Shown: positions 38,308-49,251, numbered from the stretch's first letter. The stretch is 64,000 nt of DNA from Corydoras sp. C115 (GCA_019802505.1 JAFMOC010000264.1:528501-592500), one strand, 5' to 3'. The notes: a model not told the origin generated them from the sequence alone. Numbers and translations: made by a program.

Positions 38308-38652
38308 GGGCGGCACGGTGGCTTAGTGGTTAGCATGTTCTCCTCTCAGCGCTAGGGATTCCCGATTCGAATCCCCATCTGGGTGGAGTTTCCATGTTCT
38401 CCCCGTGTCCGCGTGGGTTTCCTCCGGGTTCTCCGGTTTCCTCCCACAGTCCAAAAACATGGATCACTGTCAATTGAATTCTCCAAATTGCCCTATATAG
38501 AGTGTGTCTGTGTGAGTGAGTGTGTGTCTAGTGATAGATTGGGAGTATCTGTCCAGCGCCCGAAACGTTCTCCCCTGGATGGGCATGGGGAACCCCCCCC
38601 CCCCAACGACACCTAATAGAGGATAAAGCGGAAGATAATGGATGAATGAATA
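38308..38652 (+). mobile_element. V-SINE-like full copy
   Basis: GGGCGGCACGGTGGCTTAGT to GGAAGATAATGGATGAAT. Confidence 0.9.
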
Positions 38653-38753
38653 TTAATGCGACATGGAGCCCAATAGTCTCAACTCTTAAACTTTGAGCCA
38701 TCAAACTATTTCTAATGACTTACATGCTTATTCGTGAAGCAAAAGAAAGTACA

Positions 38754-38807
<54 letters not shown>
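38754..38807. repeat. (GT)n microsatellite
   Basis: Pure dinucleotide run. Confidence 0.95.
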
Positions 38808-39894
38808 ACATTCGTGTATATCAGTGTATATGGATCAGTACACATAAGTTAAAGCCAAGCCACCAGCGAGCCACATAAAAGCACATCACAGCGAAAAGGA
38901 ATTTTAATGTGGCAGTTGGAACAATGGTTTGAAGCGGGAAAGAAAATGCCAAAGTGGATAAGCTTTCCAAGTTAAGAATGATTCATTAGCGACCCTCCCG
39001 CCGGATCAGACGATCGGACTCTTCGCCCTTTCCGTTAACGTTAATACTTTGTGAAAAGCGCCGTCGAGCGACTTATTTACGTTTTCCTTCGCCGTGGTCC
39101 GTCTCGACGATGAACTTATCAAGCGCGACGATCACAGAACTGACTTCGTGACATGTGCATTGATTACACTCGGCTTTTTCCCGTAACGCGACGCATTACA
39201 TCGGCTAGGATTTCGGAATCTTTAAACGGAATGCCAGTCTGGAGGCTCGTGTGACTCGCGAAGGCTGGAAAGCCGCGGCCACAATACATACGGCGATGCA
39301 CGATGAGACAATGAGCTAAACAGGCCTGTCCCACAGAAATCAAAGCTTTCCAGTAATATAAACACGGTCTGGAGAGCAAAATACAGAGCGAGAAGATCTG
39401 AAGGGGGAGTGGCAGCGCACAAATTGCCTTCATCTGTTTCACTTCACTCCATTTCGGTCCCTGGAGAATACATCTCTATGGAGAACTGGGGAGAACAAAT
39501 GCGAGGCCTTGCTGTGTGGACAAGAATAGAGTGAGACTGAGAGGTGGCCATGCATGTGTCAGGTTGGCTTTCTCTAGCAGTCAAAACACAAGGCCGTGCC
39601 AAATCCCGACTCAGCAGACCGTCTGAGAGGGTTCTATCGTGTACTGTCATTCACTTAGTGCGGGACTGGGGGATATGTTGGATACTAGAAAGTATCTTCT
39701 GCATGTGGAGCTCTTTAACATACAGAAACAGCCCGGGGCAAGTCGAACAGCGGCTAGAACCCGGTGCATCTGGCTCTCATTTTGCAGGACAGTAATGCGA
39801 TTTGCATTGTTTAGTTTTTACAACTTCAGCCTGTCCTTAATAAGATGAGGGGAAGTTTGTGTCCACCTTCTTGGCTGGGCATTGCAATTCAAAG
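38808..39894. other. SINE-free, GC-balanced intron block
   Basis: About 1.1 kb of complex, non-repetitive sequence with several CpGs (39000-39310) inside a SINE-packed intron; candidate regulatory block by exclusion. Confidence 0.4.
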
Positions 39895-39945
<51 letters not shown>

Positions 39946-39964
39946 GGGGGGGGGTGGGTGGGGG
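39895..39964. repeat. (GT)n followed by poly-G
   Basis: GT 39895-39928, then 26 G and GGGTGGGTGGGGG: a strong quadruplex-type sequence. Confidence 0.95.
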
Positions 39965-40211
39965 TGTTGGAGAAATAAGTAAATAATGCAATAAGCAGAG
40001 ACTACACTTTCCAAAGGCAGCACATCCTGACATTGCTCGTGACATCTGGAAATAAATAGAGCGAAGTCAATTATATGCATTTTTAATGGATCAACATGCT
40101 TCTGCAACAAGCGGAGAACAATATCGAGGCGCTGTTCTTGTCCTTTGGCGTGACAGGTTTGTTGGTAAAAATTACTTCTCATAAAATTTGACCATATATA
40201 TATATATATAT

Positions 40212-40517
40212 ATTCATCCATTATCTTCCGCTTTATCCTCTATTAGGGTCGCGGGGGGGTTCCCCATCCAGGGGAGAACGTTTCGGGCGCTGGGCAGATA
40301 CACCCAGGACAAGATGCCAATCTATCACTGGACACACACTCACTCACACAGACACACTCTATATGGGGCAATTTGGAGAACTCAATTGACTTGATCCATG
40401 TTTTTGTACTGTGGGAGGAAACCGGAGAACCCGGAGGAAACCCACGCAGACACGGGGAGAACAAGGAAACTCCACCCAGATGGGGATTCGAACCGGGAAT
40501 CCCTAGTGCTGAGAGGC

Positions 40518-40602
<85 letters not shown>

Positions 40603-40936
40603 AGGGCTTAGTGGTTAGCATGTTCTCCTCTCAGCACTAGGGATTCCCGGTTCGAATCCCAATCCAAGTGGAGTTTCCATGTCCTCCCCGTGTCCGCGTG
40701 GGTTTTCTCCGGGTTCTCCGGTTTCCTCCCACAGTCCAAAAACATGGACCAAGTCAATTGAGTTCTCCAAATTGCCCCATATAGAGTGTGTCTGTGTGAG
40801 TGAGTGTGTGTCCAGTGATAGATTGGTGTCCTGTCCTGGGTGTATCTGTCCAGCGCCCGAAACGTTCTCCCCTGGATGGGCATGAGGAACCCCCCCGCAA
40901 CCCTAATATAGGATAAAGCGGAAGTTGATGGATGAA
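40212..40936. mobile_element. Inverted V-SINE pair around (TA)n
   Basis: Minus 40212-40518, TA run 40519-40600, plus 40604-40936. The heads face each other across the TA tract. Confidence 0.88.
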
Positions 40937-41217
40937 TATATATATATATATATTGCATAGCCAGTTTGCGATTGTTGTTTTATTCAACTTAACTAAATTA
41001 CGTTGTTTTTATTCCTTGTTCGAAATTTTGAACTACAACATGAGAAAATATTACGATTTCCTTGGATGGCCATAATATTTCCATGATATTTACTCAAACA
41101 TATAGAAATGCAAACATGCTTTTGCTTAATACTGACTTAATGTGTTAAACTAATAATAAATATTATTAATTTGATCATATTAAATTACATTTATATGTAA
41201 TATAAATGTAGCTATGT
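40937..41217. other. AT-rich unique sequence
   Basis: No feature recognised. Confidence 0.5.
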
Positions 41218-41877
41218 GTGGGGGGGGTTCCCCATGCCCATCCAGGGGAGAACGTTTCGGGCGCTGGGCAGATACACCCAGGACAGGACGCCAATCTATC
41301 ACTGGGCACACACTCACTCATACAGACACACTCTATATGGGGCAATTTAGAGCATGCAATTTATCTTGAACCCATGTTTTTGGACTGTGAGAGGAAAACG
41401 GAGAACATGGAGGAAACCCACGCGGACACGGGGAGAACATGGAAACCTAGATTGGGATTCGAACCTGGTATTCCTAGCACTGAGAGGCAACATTCTAACC
41501 ACTAAGCCACCGTGCCGCCCTATTATTATTCATTCATTCATTATCTCCCGCTTTATCCTCTATTAGGGTCGCGGTGGGGTTCCCCATGCCCATCCAGGGG
41601 AGAACGTCTCGGGCGCTGGGCAGATAGACCCAGGACAGGGCGCCAATCCATCGCTGGGCACACACTCACTCACACAGACACACTTTATAAGGGGCAATTT
41701 TGAGAATTCAATCGACTTGATCCATGTTTTTGGACTGTGGGAGGAAACCGGAGAACCCGGAGGAAACCCACGCAGACACGGGGAGAACATGGAAACTCCA
41801 CCCAGATAGGGATTCGAACCGGGAACCCCTAGCGCTGAGAGGCGAACGTGCTAACCACTAAGCCACCGTGCCGCCCT
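41218..41877 (-). mobile_element. Two V-SINE-like copies
   Basis: 41218-41520 (tail lost at the G run) and 41527-41877 (subfamily B, full). Confidence 0.88.
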
Positions 41878-41879
41878 CC

Positions 41880-41942
41880 TATTATTATTATTATTATTAT
41901 TATTATTTATTATTATTGTTATTATTATTATTATTATTATTA
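41880..41942. repeat. (TTA)n microsatellite between V-SINEs
   Basis: TTA run with single GTT interruptions. Confidence 0.9.
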
Positions 41943-42128
41943 GGCATGGTGGCTTAGTGGTTTCCCCCTGGATCAAGGCCAATTGAATGCTCCAAATTGC
42001 CCCATATAGAGTGTGTCTGTGAGTGAATGTGTGCCCAGCGTCCGAAACGTTCTCCCCTGGATGGGCATGGGGACCCCCCCCCCCACGACCCTAATAGAGG
42101 ATAAAGCGGAATATAATGGATGCATGGA
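41943..42128 (+). mobile_element. V-SINE-like copy with core deleted
   Basis: GGCATGGTGGCTTAGTGGTT joins directly to CCCCCTGGATCAAGGCC. Confidence 0.8.
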
Positions 42129-43107
42129 TTATTATTAGGTTTTATTTATTTAGCTTTTAGCTGATCTCAACGAAGGAGAAAACAATATCTCCTCCCACCT
42201 GCATCGTTGCTAAGGAACAGCCTGCTTACCCATAATATCCAACACAATCGGATGATACTTAGCTGACTAATATAGTTACCTTTCATGGCCAACATCCTCG
42301 TGCATACACATCTTTATGGACTTCTTCAGTCATAAAGCGCCGTCCCATCCTTGTCCCAGTGAGAGGCATTTATAACGGTCAATTTGGGTTAATCAAACAA
42401 TCATTGACCGGCATTTATGGCAGGGCTATTAATGGAGGGACAGATGCGGGTGTCCGAGGCGTCGCTGCCTCTGCACGTCCGAGGCAGTAAAACGAGCAGT
42501 GGGGACTTAGCGAGCCGCACTTAATGGGACAGTCGCCAGCCTGTGTCAGGTGGCTCTTCCAGACCTGATAAGAGTTTAATAGATAAGGGCTTATCATTAC
42601 TACTATTGTTCCCTGCTGTCTGCATTTATTGCCTGGTATGAACTGGGCCGCAGGGACATTGCGGGAAAGAGAGATAGACACAGAGAGAGAGTGAGAGAGT
42701 GACGTTCCTGTTACCATGACACAATTCAGACAACAAAACACCAAAACAAAGAGTCAAATGATAAATAATGAGTCATTTAGGCCGTACCGGGCCTAAAGTG
42801 ATGTGCCATTCTGCAATAAACGCAATGTTTACATGCAAATCAAGCTCAAGTGTGCAGCGGTCTGCGTTCGCTTGTTTATATCTCTGTAAAAAAAAGTATA
42901 TTTTATAAAAAAGATTCCACTGAAACATCTATCTGAGTTCGTTCTTTTGTTTCGGAATTGCCGATGGAATGACAGCTGGGTTCGTTGGGCGCTACCGCTG
43001 ACATCTGATTGGTCACCCTGCGAAATTTGGGAGGGATTTCATTTTGGTGTCTGCCGTATTTCACTTATGATGTCCGTGCACTGGGGCAATCAACAGCCTT
43101 GTGAAAG
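42129..43107. other. SINE-free intron block
   Basis: About 980 bp of unique sequence before satb2 exon 3; nothing else recognised. Confidence 0.4.
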
Positions 43108-43175
43108 ATTCCCGGTCCCACATAGTACTATGGCTGAAGTGCCCTTGTACAAGGCACCTAACCCCAATTGCATCC
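43108..43175 (+). mobile_element. SINE III fragment
   Basis: TCCCGGTCCCACATAGTACT then GCTGAAGTGCCCTTGTACAA, a block shared with 55068 and 58205. It joins directly to a minus-strand V-SINE. Confidence 0.55.
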
Positions 43176-43825
43176 CTACTAGGGTTGCGGTGGGGTTCCC
43201 CATGCCCATTCAGGGGAGAACGTTTCGGGCGCTGGGCAGATACACCCAGGACAGGACACCAATCAATCACTGGACACACTCACTCACACAGACACACTCT
43301 ATATGGGGCAATTTGGAGAACTCAATTGAACTTGATCCATGTTTTTGGACTGTGGGAGGAAACCGGAGAACCCGGAGGAAACCCATGTGGACTCGGGGAG
43401 AACATGGAAACTCCACCCAGATTGGGATTCGAACTGGGGATCCCAAGCACAGAGAGTATAACGTGCTAACAACTAAGCCACCGTGCTGCCCATCCATCCA
43501 TCCATCCATTATCTTCTTTGGGGGGGGGGTTCTCCATGGCCATCAAGGGGAGAACATTCTGGGCACTGGGCTGATACACCCAGGACAGGGCACCAATCTA
43601 TCGCTGGGCACACACACACTCACACAGACACACTCTATATGGGGCAATTGGGAGAATTCAATTGACTTTGAACCATGTTTTTGGACATGAACCCATGTGG
43701 AGAACCCAGAGGAAACCCACGTGGACATGTGGAAAACATGGAAACTCCACCCAGATTGGGATTGGAGCCTGGATCCCAAGTGCTGAGAGGAGAACATGCT
43801 AACCACTAAGCCACCGTGCCGCCCA
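43172..43825 (-). mobile_element. Two V-SINE-like copies head-to-tail
   Basis: 43172-43490 and 43491-43825; the second inserted in or copied onto the first's end. Confidence 0.87.
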
Positions 43826-43945
43826 TGCCAATAACAACTCGATTGATCATGAGGAGGACGTAATGATGGACTGTCCATCAAGTCCTACAGTATAAATTCT
43901 CTCTATGTTTTTTAATATTATACGTCTAATTTTTTTCTTCTTCAG

Positions 43946-44072
43946 GTATCATAAAAGTGGGCCGTTGGAACCCGTTACCCATTCACTGTTTGACTGATGC
44001 TCCAGAGGCCACGGTTGCTGATATGCTGCTAGATGTCTACCACATGGTCACACTTCGCATCCAGCTACAGAG
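43946..44072 (+). CDS. satb2: SATB2 coding exon 3: ULD domain, second part
   Basis: The exon has 127 nt after a strong acceptor (TTTTTTTCTTCTTCAG). It encodes IIKVGRWNPLPIHCLTDAPE, then ATVADMLLDVYHMVTLRIQL, ending in AG with donor GTCAGA. It completes the ULD fold. VGRWNPLP is the SATB2 form (SATB1 has a lysine in this motif). The region after WNPLP (IHCLTDAPEA) differs modestly from the mammalian protein. Phase 1 in, phase 0+2 out: the split Ser codon is finished by the first base of the next exon. Confidence 0.95.
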
Positions 44073-44460
44073 GTCAGACATTATTCATGACATCATAGCA
44101 TATACCATGTTAATGGTATATACAATGAACGTGTGTTATTGTGTATGGTGCCGTAATTGTAATGAAATATGTTTTCTAGATATTAGAAGCAATATATGGT
44201 ATGATATGATATCAGTTATGATCAATTAAGTAGACTCCTTTAATTAATTTAAGTTGATGTTCTACGGCCCACGCACGTGAGGGGCAAACACACCTGACAA
44301 TGATACACAACACTCAAGAAATACTTAACACAAAGCACCAACACAGAACAAAACTTCACAGTCCATTCAGGAGCAGTCCTAACAGTACCCCCACCCCAAA
44401 TACTGCAATCGCCCAACAGAAGATGAAAGAGGCCATAAGGAGGGAGTGGGGTAGTAAAAA
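44073..44460. other. Intron sequence between exon 3 and the LINE
   Basis: Unique; no feature recognised. Confidence 0.5.
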
Positions 44461-44928
44461 TAGTTTATAGAAGCATCGATTACTGTAATGCATTGCTTGC
44501 AGGTCTCCCAGCTTGAACAATCAGACTCTACAACCACCCTGTGTTCAACCACCCAAGGGAACTCATGTCACTCCTCTACTCCTCTCTCTCCATTGGCTCC
44601 CTGTAACTGCTGCATTCAGTATAAATCACTGACTCTGGCCTACAGGGCAATCTCTGGATCTGCCCCCTCTTACCTTCACTCTAGATTTCCAAAATACACT
44701 CCGACTCGTTCACTTCGCTAGTGATGATTGTCGTCTGGTGCTTCAACCTCACCGTGGTGCTAATTCCCACTCCGTATCGTTCACCACTGCAACATGGTGG
44801 AACCATCTTCTCAACTTTGTCCGTAAGGCGGAGTCACTTAACATTTTAAAGAACATTTTAAAGTTTTCTTATTTGTAGGTCACTTTGGAGTAAAGAAAGT
44901 GTCTGCTAAATGTAAATGTAACACTACA
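44461..44928 (+). mobile_element. L2-type LINE 3' end, degraded
   Basis: The sequence translates with frameshifts to the C-terminal end of a fish L2/CR1-like reverse transcriptase: a DYCNALLAGLP-like start, HVTPLL, SIHWLPV-like, SLTLAYRAISGSAPSYL, TATWWNHL and a closing RKAESLNILK. It ends with the LINE tail GTCACTTTGGAGTAAAG..GTCTGCTAAATGTAAATGTAA. It is 5'-truncated, as usual for LINE retroposition, and is inserted just in front of a satb2 exon. Confidence 0.75.
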
Positions 44929-44942
44929 TTGTATGTTTGCAG

Positions 44943-45066
44943 CTTCGCCAAGTTGGAGGACCTGCCGTCGGAGCAGTGGAACCATGCAACGGTGCGCAAC
45001 GCTCTTAAAGAGCTGCTGAAAGAGATGAACCAGAGCACATTGGCTAAAGAGTGCCCCCTCTCCCAG
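44943..45066 (+). CDS. satb2: SATB2 coding exon 4: CUT-like domain, first half
   Basis: The exon has 124 nt after TGTATGTTTGCAG. It encodes KLEDLPSEQWNHATVRNALK and ELLKEMNQSTLAKECPLSQ, then donor GTACCC. It is nearly identical to the mammalian CUT-like (CUTL) segment, which joins the ULD to the DNA-binding CUT repeats. The donor falls exactly after the Gln codon in phase 0. The 3' end of an L2-type LINE fragment reaches within about 15-20 bp of the acceptor, and a minus-strand V-SINE starts about 27 bp after the donor, so almost no ancestral intron remains on either side. Confidence 0.95.
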
Positions 45067-45093
45067 GTACCCACACAGAACAACGATTGCACC

Positions 45094-45788
45094 TCATCCA
45101 TCCATTATCTTCCGCTTTATCCTCTATTAGGGTCGTGGGGGGGTTCCCCATGCCCATCCAGGGAAGAACGTTTCAGGCGCTGGGCAGATACACCCAGGAC
45201 AGGGTGCCAATCTATCACTGGGCACACTCTCACTCACACAGACACACTCTATATGGGTCAATTTGGAGAACTCAATTGACTTGATCCATGTTTATGGACT
45301 GTGGGAGGAAACCGGAGAACCTGGAGGAAACCCACGTGGACACGGGGAGAACATGGAAACTCCACCCAGATGGGGATTCGAACTGGGAAACCCTAGAGCT
45401 GAGAGGAGAACATGCTAACCACTAAACCACAGTGCCGCCCATCCATCCATCCATCCATCCGTTATCTTCCGCTTTATCCTCTCCTAGGGCCTTGGGGAGG
45501 GTTCCCCATGCCCTTCTATGGGGGAACCTTTCGGGCGCTGGGCAGATACACCCAAGACAGTACGCCAATCCATCGTTGGGCACTCACTCACTCACTCACA
45601 CAGACACACTGGGGCAATTTGGAGCATTCAATTGCCCTTGATCCATGTTTTTGGACTGTGGGAGGAAACCGGAGAAGCCTAAGGAAACCCACGCAGAAAC
45701 AGATACACCCAGGACAGGGTGCCAATCTCTCACTGGACACACTCACTCACTTACTCACACAAACACACTCTATATGGGGCAATTTATA
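45094..45788 (-). mobile_element. Two V-SINE-like copies and a fragment
   Basis: 45094-45440 full, 45441-45688 truncated in the core, 45700-45788 restarts at GATACACCCAGGACAGG. Confidence 0.87.
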
Positions 45789-45873
45789 TTAGTAGGCATG
45801 ATGAGCAGATCAGATAATGTAAAGAGTATCTTTGATATGTTTTAGTTAAGCTTGTCTAATATCCCACCCGGCA

Positions 45874-45874
<1 letters not shown>

Positions 45875-45917
<43 letters not shown>

Positions 45918-45927
45918 CTCTCTCTCT
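45875..45927. repeat. (CT)n microsatellite
   Basis: CT run upstream of the CUT-like exon 5. Confidence 0.95.
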
Positions 45928-46099
45928 TGCGAAAGCACAATCTGCGAAATGTACGAATGTGCCTGCTGTGTGTGAGTGCACTCTCTGTGTGGGAGTCGAA
46001 ACGCATATCAATTACTAACATATGTCTGTGGCGTCGTGCCTCCATTGACGTTCGTCGCCCGTTTTTGTAACCGTTCCCTCTCTCTCTCATTGTGTGCAG

Positions 46100-46202
46100 A
46101 GTATGATCTCCTCCATAGTCAACAGTTCTTACTACGCCAACGTCTCTACCGCTAAATGTCAAGAGTTTGGCCGCTGGTTTAAGAAGTATAAGAAAATTAA
46201 AG
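46100..46202 (+). CDS. satb2: SATB2 coding exon 5: CUT-like domain, second half
   Basis: The exon has 103 nt after a (CT)-rich tract ending in TGTGTGCAG. It encodes SMISSIVNSSYYANVSTAKC and QEFGRWFKKYKKIK, with donor GTGAGA leaving one G. The sequence is almost invariant in the SATB family. The final K of KKIK is the acceptor position of an IKVE SUMO-type motif when the exon is joined directly to 48680; human SATB2 is SUMOylated at the equivalent lysine (K233). Phase 0 in, phase 1 out. Confidence 0.95.
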
Positions 46203-46261
46203 GTGAGATCCACAACATTAATAAGTTTTTATTTCTACTGATGGTCTTGGTTATTCCAACT

Positions 46262-46603
46262 GATGCCCCCCCAAGTGGAAGATAATGGATGGATGGATGA
46301 TGATCTTGTATGATTTTTTACCATCCAGGGGAGAACGTTTCGGGCGCTGGGCAGATACATCCAGGGCAGGGCGCCAATCTATCACTGGGCACACACTCAC
46401 TCACATACTCATACAGACTATATATGGGGCAATTTAGAACTTCGGAATCCATGTTTTTGGACTGTGGGAGGAAACCGGAGAACCCAGAGGAAACCCACAC
46501 GGACACGGGGAGAACACGGAAACGCCACCCAGATTGGAATTCCAACCAAGATCTTCAGTGCTGAGAGGAGAACATGCTAACCACTAAGCCACTGTGCTGC
46601 TCT
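46262..46603. mobile_element. V-SINE-like plus tail and minus copy
   Basis: Plus tail 46262-46300 (GTGGAAGATAATGGATGG), minus 46321-46603. Confidence 0.8.
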
Positions 46604-46662
46604 TTATATATTTAACAAATTGAATTAAAATTTTTATTAACAAAATTATAAAACGTGAGGCA

Positions 46663-47244
46663 CTTTCCTCTCAGCCTCTCAGCTTTTGGGATTCCAGGTT
46701 CGAATCCTCCAGGTTTCCTCCAGGTTCTCCGGTTTCCTCCCACAGTCCAAAAACATGGATTCAAGGTAAATTCCATCCATCCATCCATTATCTTCCGCTT
46801 TATCCTCTATTAGGGTTGCTGCGGGTTCCTTATGACCATCCAGGGGAGAACGTTTCGGGCGCTGGGCAGATACACCCAGGATAGGACACCAATCTATCAC
46901 TGGACACACACTCACTCACACAGACACACTCTATATGGGGCAATTTGGAGAACTCAATTGACCTTGATCCATGTTTTTGGAACATTGGATTAGGATTTGA
47001 ATCCCTAGAGCTGAGAGGAGAACATGCTAACCACTAAACCACCATGCAAATTAAATGTTCAAAACTTCCCCATATAGAGTGTGTTTGTGTGAGTGAGTGT
47101 GTGTCCAGTGATAGATTGGTGCCCTGTCCTGGGTGTATCTGCCCAGCGCCCGAGACGTTCTCCCCTGAATGGGCATGGGGAACCCCTCCCCAGCGACCCT
47201 AACAGAGGATAAAGCGGAAGATAATGGATGGATGGATGGATGGG
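46663..47244. mobile_element. Three V-SINE-like fragments (+, -, +)
   Basis: Plus 46663-46770, minus 46773-47047, plus 47053-47244: a single plus copy probably split by insertion of the minus copy. Confidence 0.8.
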
Positions 47245-47635
47245 TCCTCAACACTGAATTTTGAGAACCCAGTCATCCTCCAAACCCAATGGAAACCACA
47301 ATCTCTGTCCTCCACCACAGTGAATGAGGTCTTAAGCCGATTCCTTAGACCTTTTGAGATCATTTTCCTCCTTGCCTTACCCCATTAAAAAAGTTGCATA
47401 ATTACACAGCGGGCCAGATCAAAGTGTCACACAAAAACCCCCAACAGAACCAGAAAGGCACCCAGTGGAGAATAAAGAGGTTCTTCGTGAAAATGTAAGC
47501 AGTGTTGGGTACCCTTGAGTCTCTGTTGTTTGTTTTGCTCACTGTTCTCAAAGCTAAACAAGCTGCCAGATGTTACCACTGACGGGGAACCATCTCACTG
47601 CTCAAATTAATTGTAAAAACTAGGTTCTACCACGT
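47245..47635. other. Unique intron sequence
   Basis: No feature recognised. Confidence 0.5.
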
Positions 47636-48101
47636 GCGGCATGGTGGCTTAGTGGTTAGCATGTTCTCCTCTCAGCGCTAGGGATTCCCGGTTCGAATCC
47701 CAATCTGGGTGGAGTTTCCATGTTCTCCCCGTGTCCGCGTGAGTTTCCTCCGGGTTCTCCGGTTTCCTCCCACAGTCCTAAAACATGGATCAAGTCAACT
47801 GAATTTTCCAAATTGCCCCGTATACTGTAGAGTGTGACTGTGTGAGTGAGTGTGTGTCCAGTGATGGATTGGCGCCCTGTCCTGGGTGTATCTTCCCAGT
47901 GCCCGAAACGTTCTCCCCTGGATGGGCATGGGGACCCCCCCCCCCACAACCCTAATATAGGATAAAGCGGAAGATAATGGATGGATGGAATTTACCTTAA
48001 ATCCATGTTTTTGGACTGTGGGAGGAAACCGGAGAACATGGAGGGAACCTGGAAGATTCGAAACTGGAATCCCAAGAGCTGAGAGGCGAACATGCCGCCT
48101 G
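47636..48101. mobile_element. V-SINE-like plus copy and minus fragment
   Basis: Plus 47636-47988 full length; minus core-to-head piece 47989-48101. Confidence 0.85.
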
Positions 48102-48153
48102 TTTTATAGTTTTGTTAATGAAAATTTGAATTTAATTTGTTAAATATATAAAG

Positions 48154-48500
48154 AGCAGCATGGTGGTTTAGTGGTTAGCATGTTCTCCTCTCAGCGTTAA
48201 GGATTCCGGGTTTGAATCCCAATCTGGGTGGAGTTTCCATGTTCTCCCTGTGTCCGCGTGGGATTCCTCCGGGTCCTCGGTTTCCTCCCACAGTCCAAAA
48301 ACATGGATCAAGTCAATTGAATTCTCAAAATTGCCCCATATAGAGTGTGTTTGTGTGAGTGAGTGTTTGCCCAGCAATAGATTGGCGTCTTGTCCTGGGT
48401 GTATCTGCCCAGCGCCTGAGATGTTCTCCCCTGGATGGGCATGAGGAACCCCCCCCCCAACCTTAGTAGAGAATAAAGCGGAAGATAATGGATGGATGGT
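48154..48500 (+). mobile_element. V-SINE-like copy just before the cassette exon
   Basis: GCAGCATGGTGGTTTAGTGG to (ATGG)n, ending about 50 bp before 48549. Confidence 0.88.
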
Positions 48501-48548
48501 TTTACGACTAATTTAACCAAATTCTTGATGTTCCTCTGTGGTTTGCAG

Positions 48549-48608
48549 GTGATTATTTTTTCCCGAGTGAGAAAGTGTGGCAAACAAGAGAAAGTGCCGA
48601 AATTAAAG
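48549..48608 (+). CDS. satb2: Candidate 60-nt cassette exon of satb2
   Basis: A 60-nt open segment lies between a strong acceptor (CTCTGTGGTTTGCAG) and a strong donor (AAAG|GTGAGC). It starts and ends in phase 1, so it can be included or skipped without changing frame. It would add 20 residues, beginning GDYFFPSEKVW and ending ESAEIK, between KKIK and VERD. The canonical mammalian SATB2 joins KKIK directly to VERV, so skipping gives the standard form. Inclusion still gives an IKVE motif (EIK+VE). The next exon lies only 71 bp downstream. No transcript evidence is available here. Confidence 0.6.
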
Positions 48609-48679
48609 GTGAGCCCGTGAACAAAAGCTCATATAATCCCAAAGGACAATGACGTCATTGGCTGTATTTGTCATTTCAG

Positions 48680-49251
48680 TGGAAAGAGACACCTTGGTGG
48701 ACTTCTGTGTGTTAGGCCAGCGTCCTCCTCCTCACCTCGCCGGTCTGGCTCAGCTTGGACCTTTAGGTGGTGGAGGTTCTCTCGTGAAAAGCAGCTCTGG
48801 GGACTCTCAGAACCCCCAGCCCCAGTCGCAAGCCCCAGGGCAACCTCAAGGGCCTCCGTCGTCTCATGGCAGCCAGCTTCATCACAGCCCGCCGCTGCGA
48901 GCCCAAGTAGCTCCTCCCACCTCCCTGCAGCCGCTATTGGGTCCGAGAGGTCTGCTGTCACCTCAGCTCAATCCGCAGCTCGTGCAACAGCAGCTAGCCA
49001 TGGCTCACCTCATCAACCAGCAGCTGGCCGTCAGCCGCCTGCTGCACCAGCACCCACAGGCCCTCAACCAGCAGTTCCTCAACCACCCCCCCATACCTAG
49101 GCCAAGCAAGTCCGGGGGACCCGGTGAGCCGGGATCCAATCCTTCGGCCGCTGAGGTCTCGGCGGATATTTACCAGCAGGTTCGCGATGAGCTCAAGCGA
49201 GCCAGTGTTTCTCAAGCTGTGTTTGCCAGGGTGGCGTTTAACCGCACACAG
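48680..49251 (+). CDS. satb2: SATB2 coding exon 6/7: Gln/Pro linker and start of CUT1
   Basis: The exon has 572 nt after TTTGTCATTTCAG, ending CGCACACAG|GTACAG in phase 0. It begins VERDTLVDFCVLGQRPPPHL, then carries a diverged Gly/Pro/Gln/Ser linker. It recovers strong conservation at GLLSPQLNPQLVQQQLAMAH, LINQQLAVSRLL and LNQQFLNHPPIPR, and ends with DIYQQVRDELKRASVSQAVF and ARVAFNRTQ, the first helices of CUT1, which contacts AT-rich DNA. The segment after PPIPRPSK is GGPGEPGS rather than the mammalian VKPE-containing stretch, so the second SUMO motif of the human protein is not visible. A SINE II copy follows about 90 bp after the donor. Confidence 0.95.

Noticed and set aside
42947..43690. 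A 247-codon open frame across 43 kb
   Set aside because: Most of it is a translation of two V-SINEs (TPINHWTHSLTQTHSIWGNL type); the same peptide recurs in dozens of copies.
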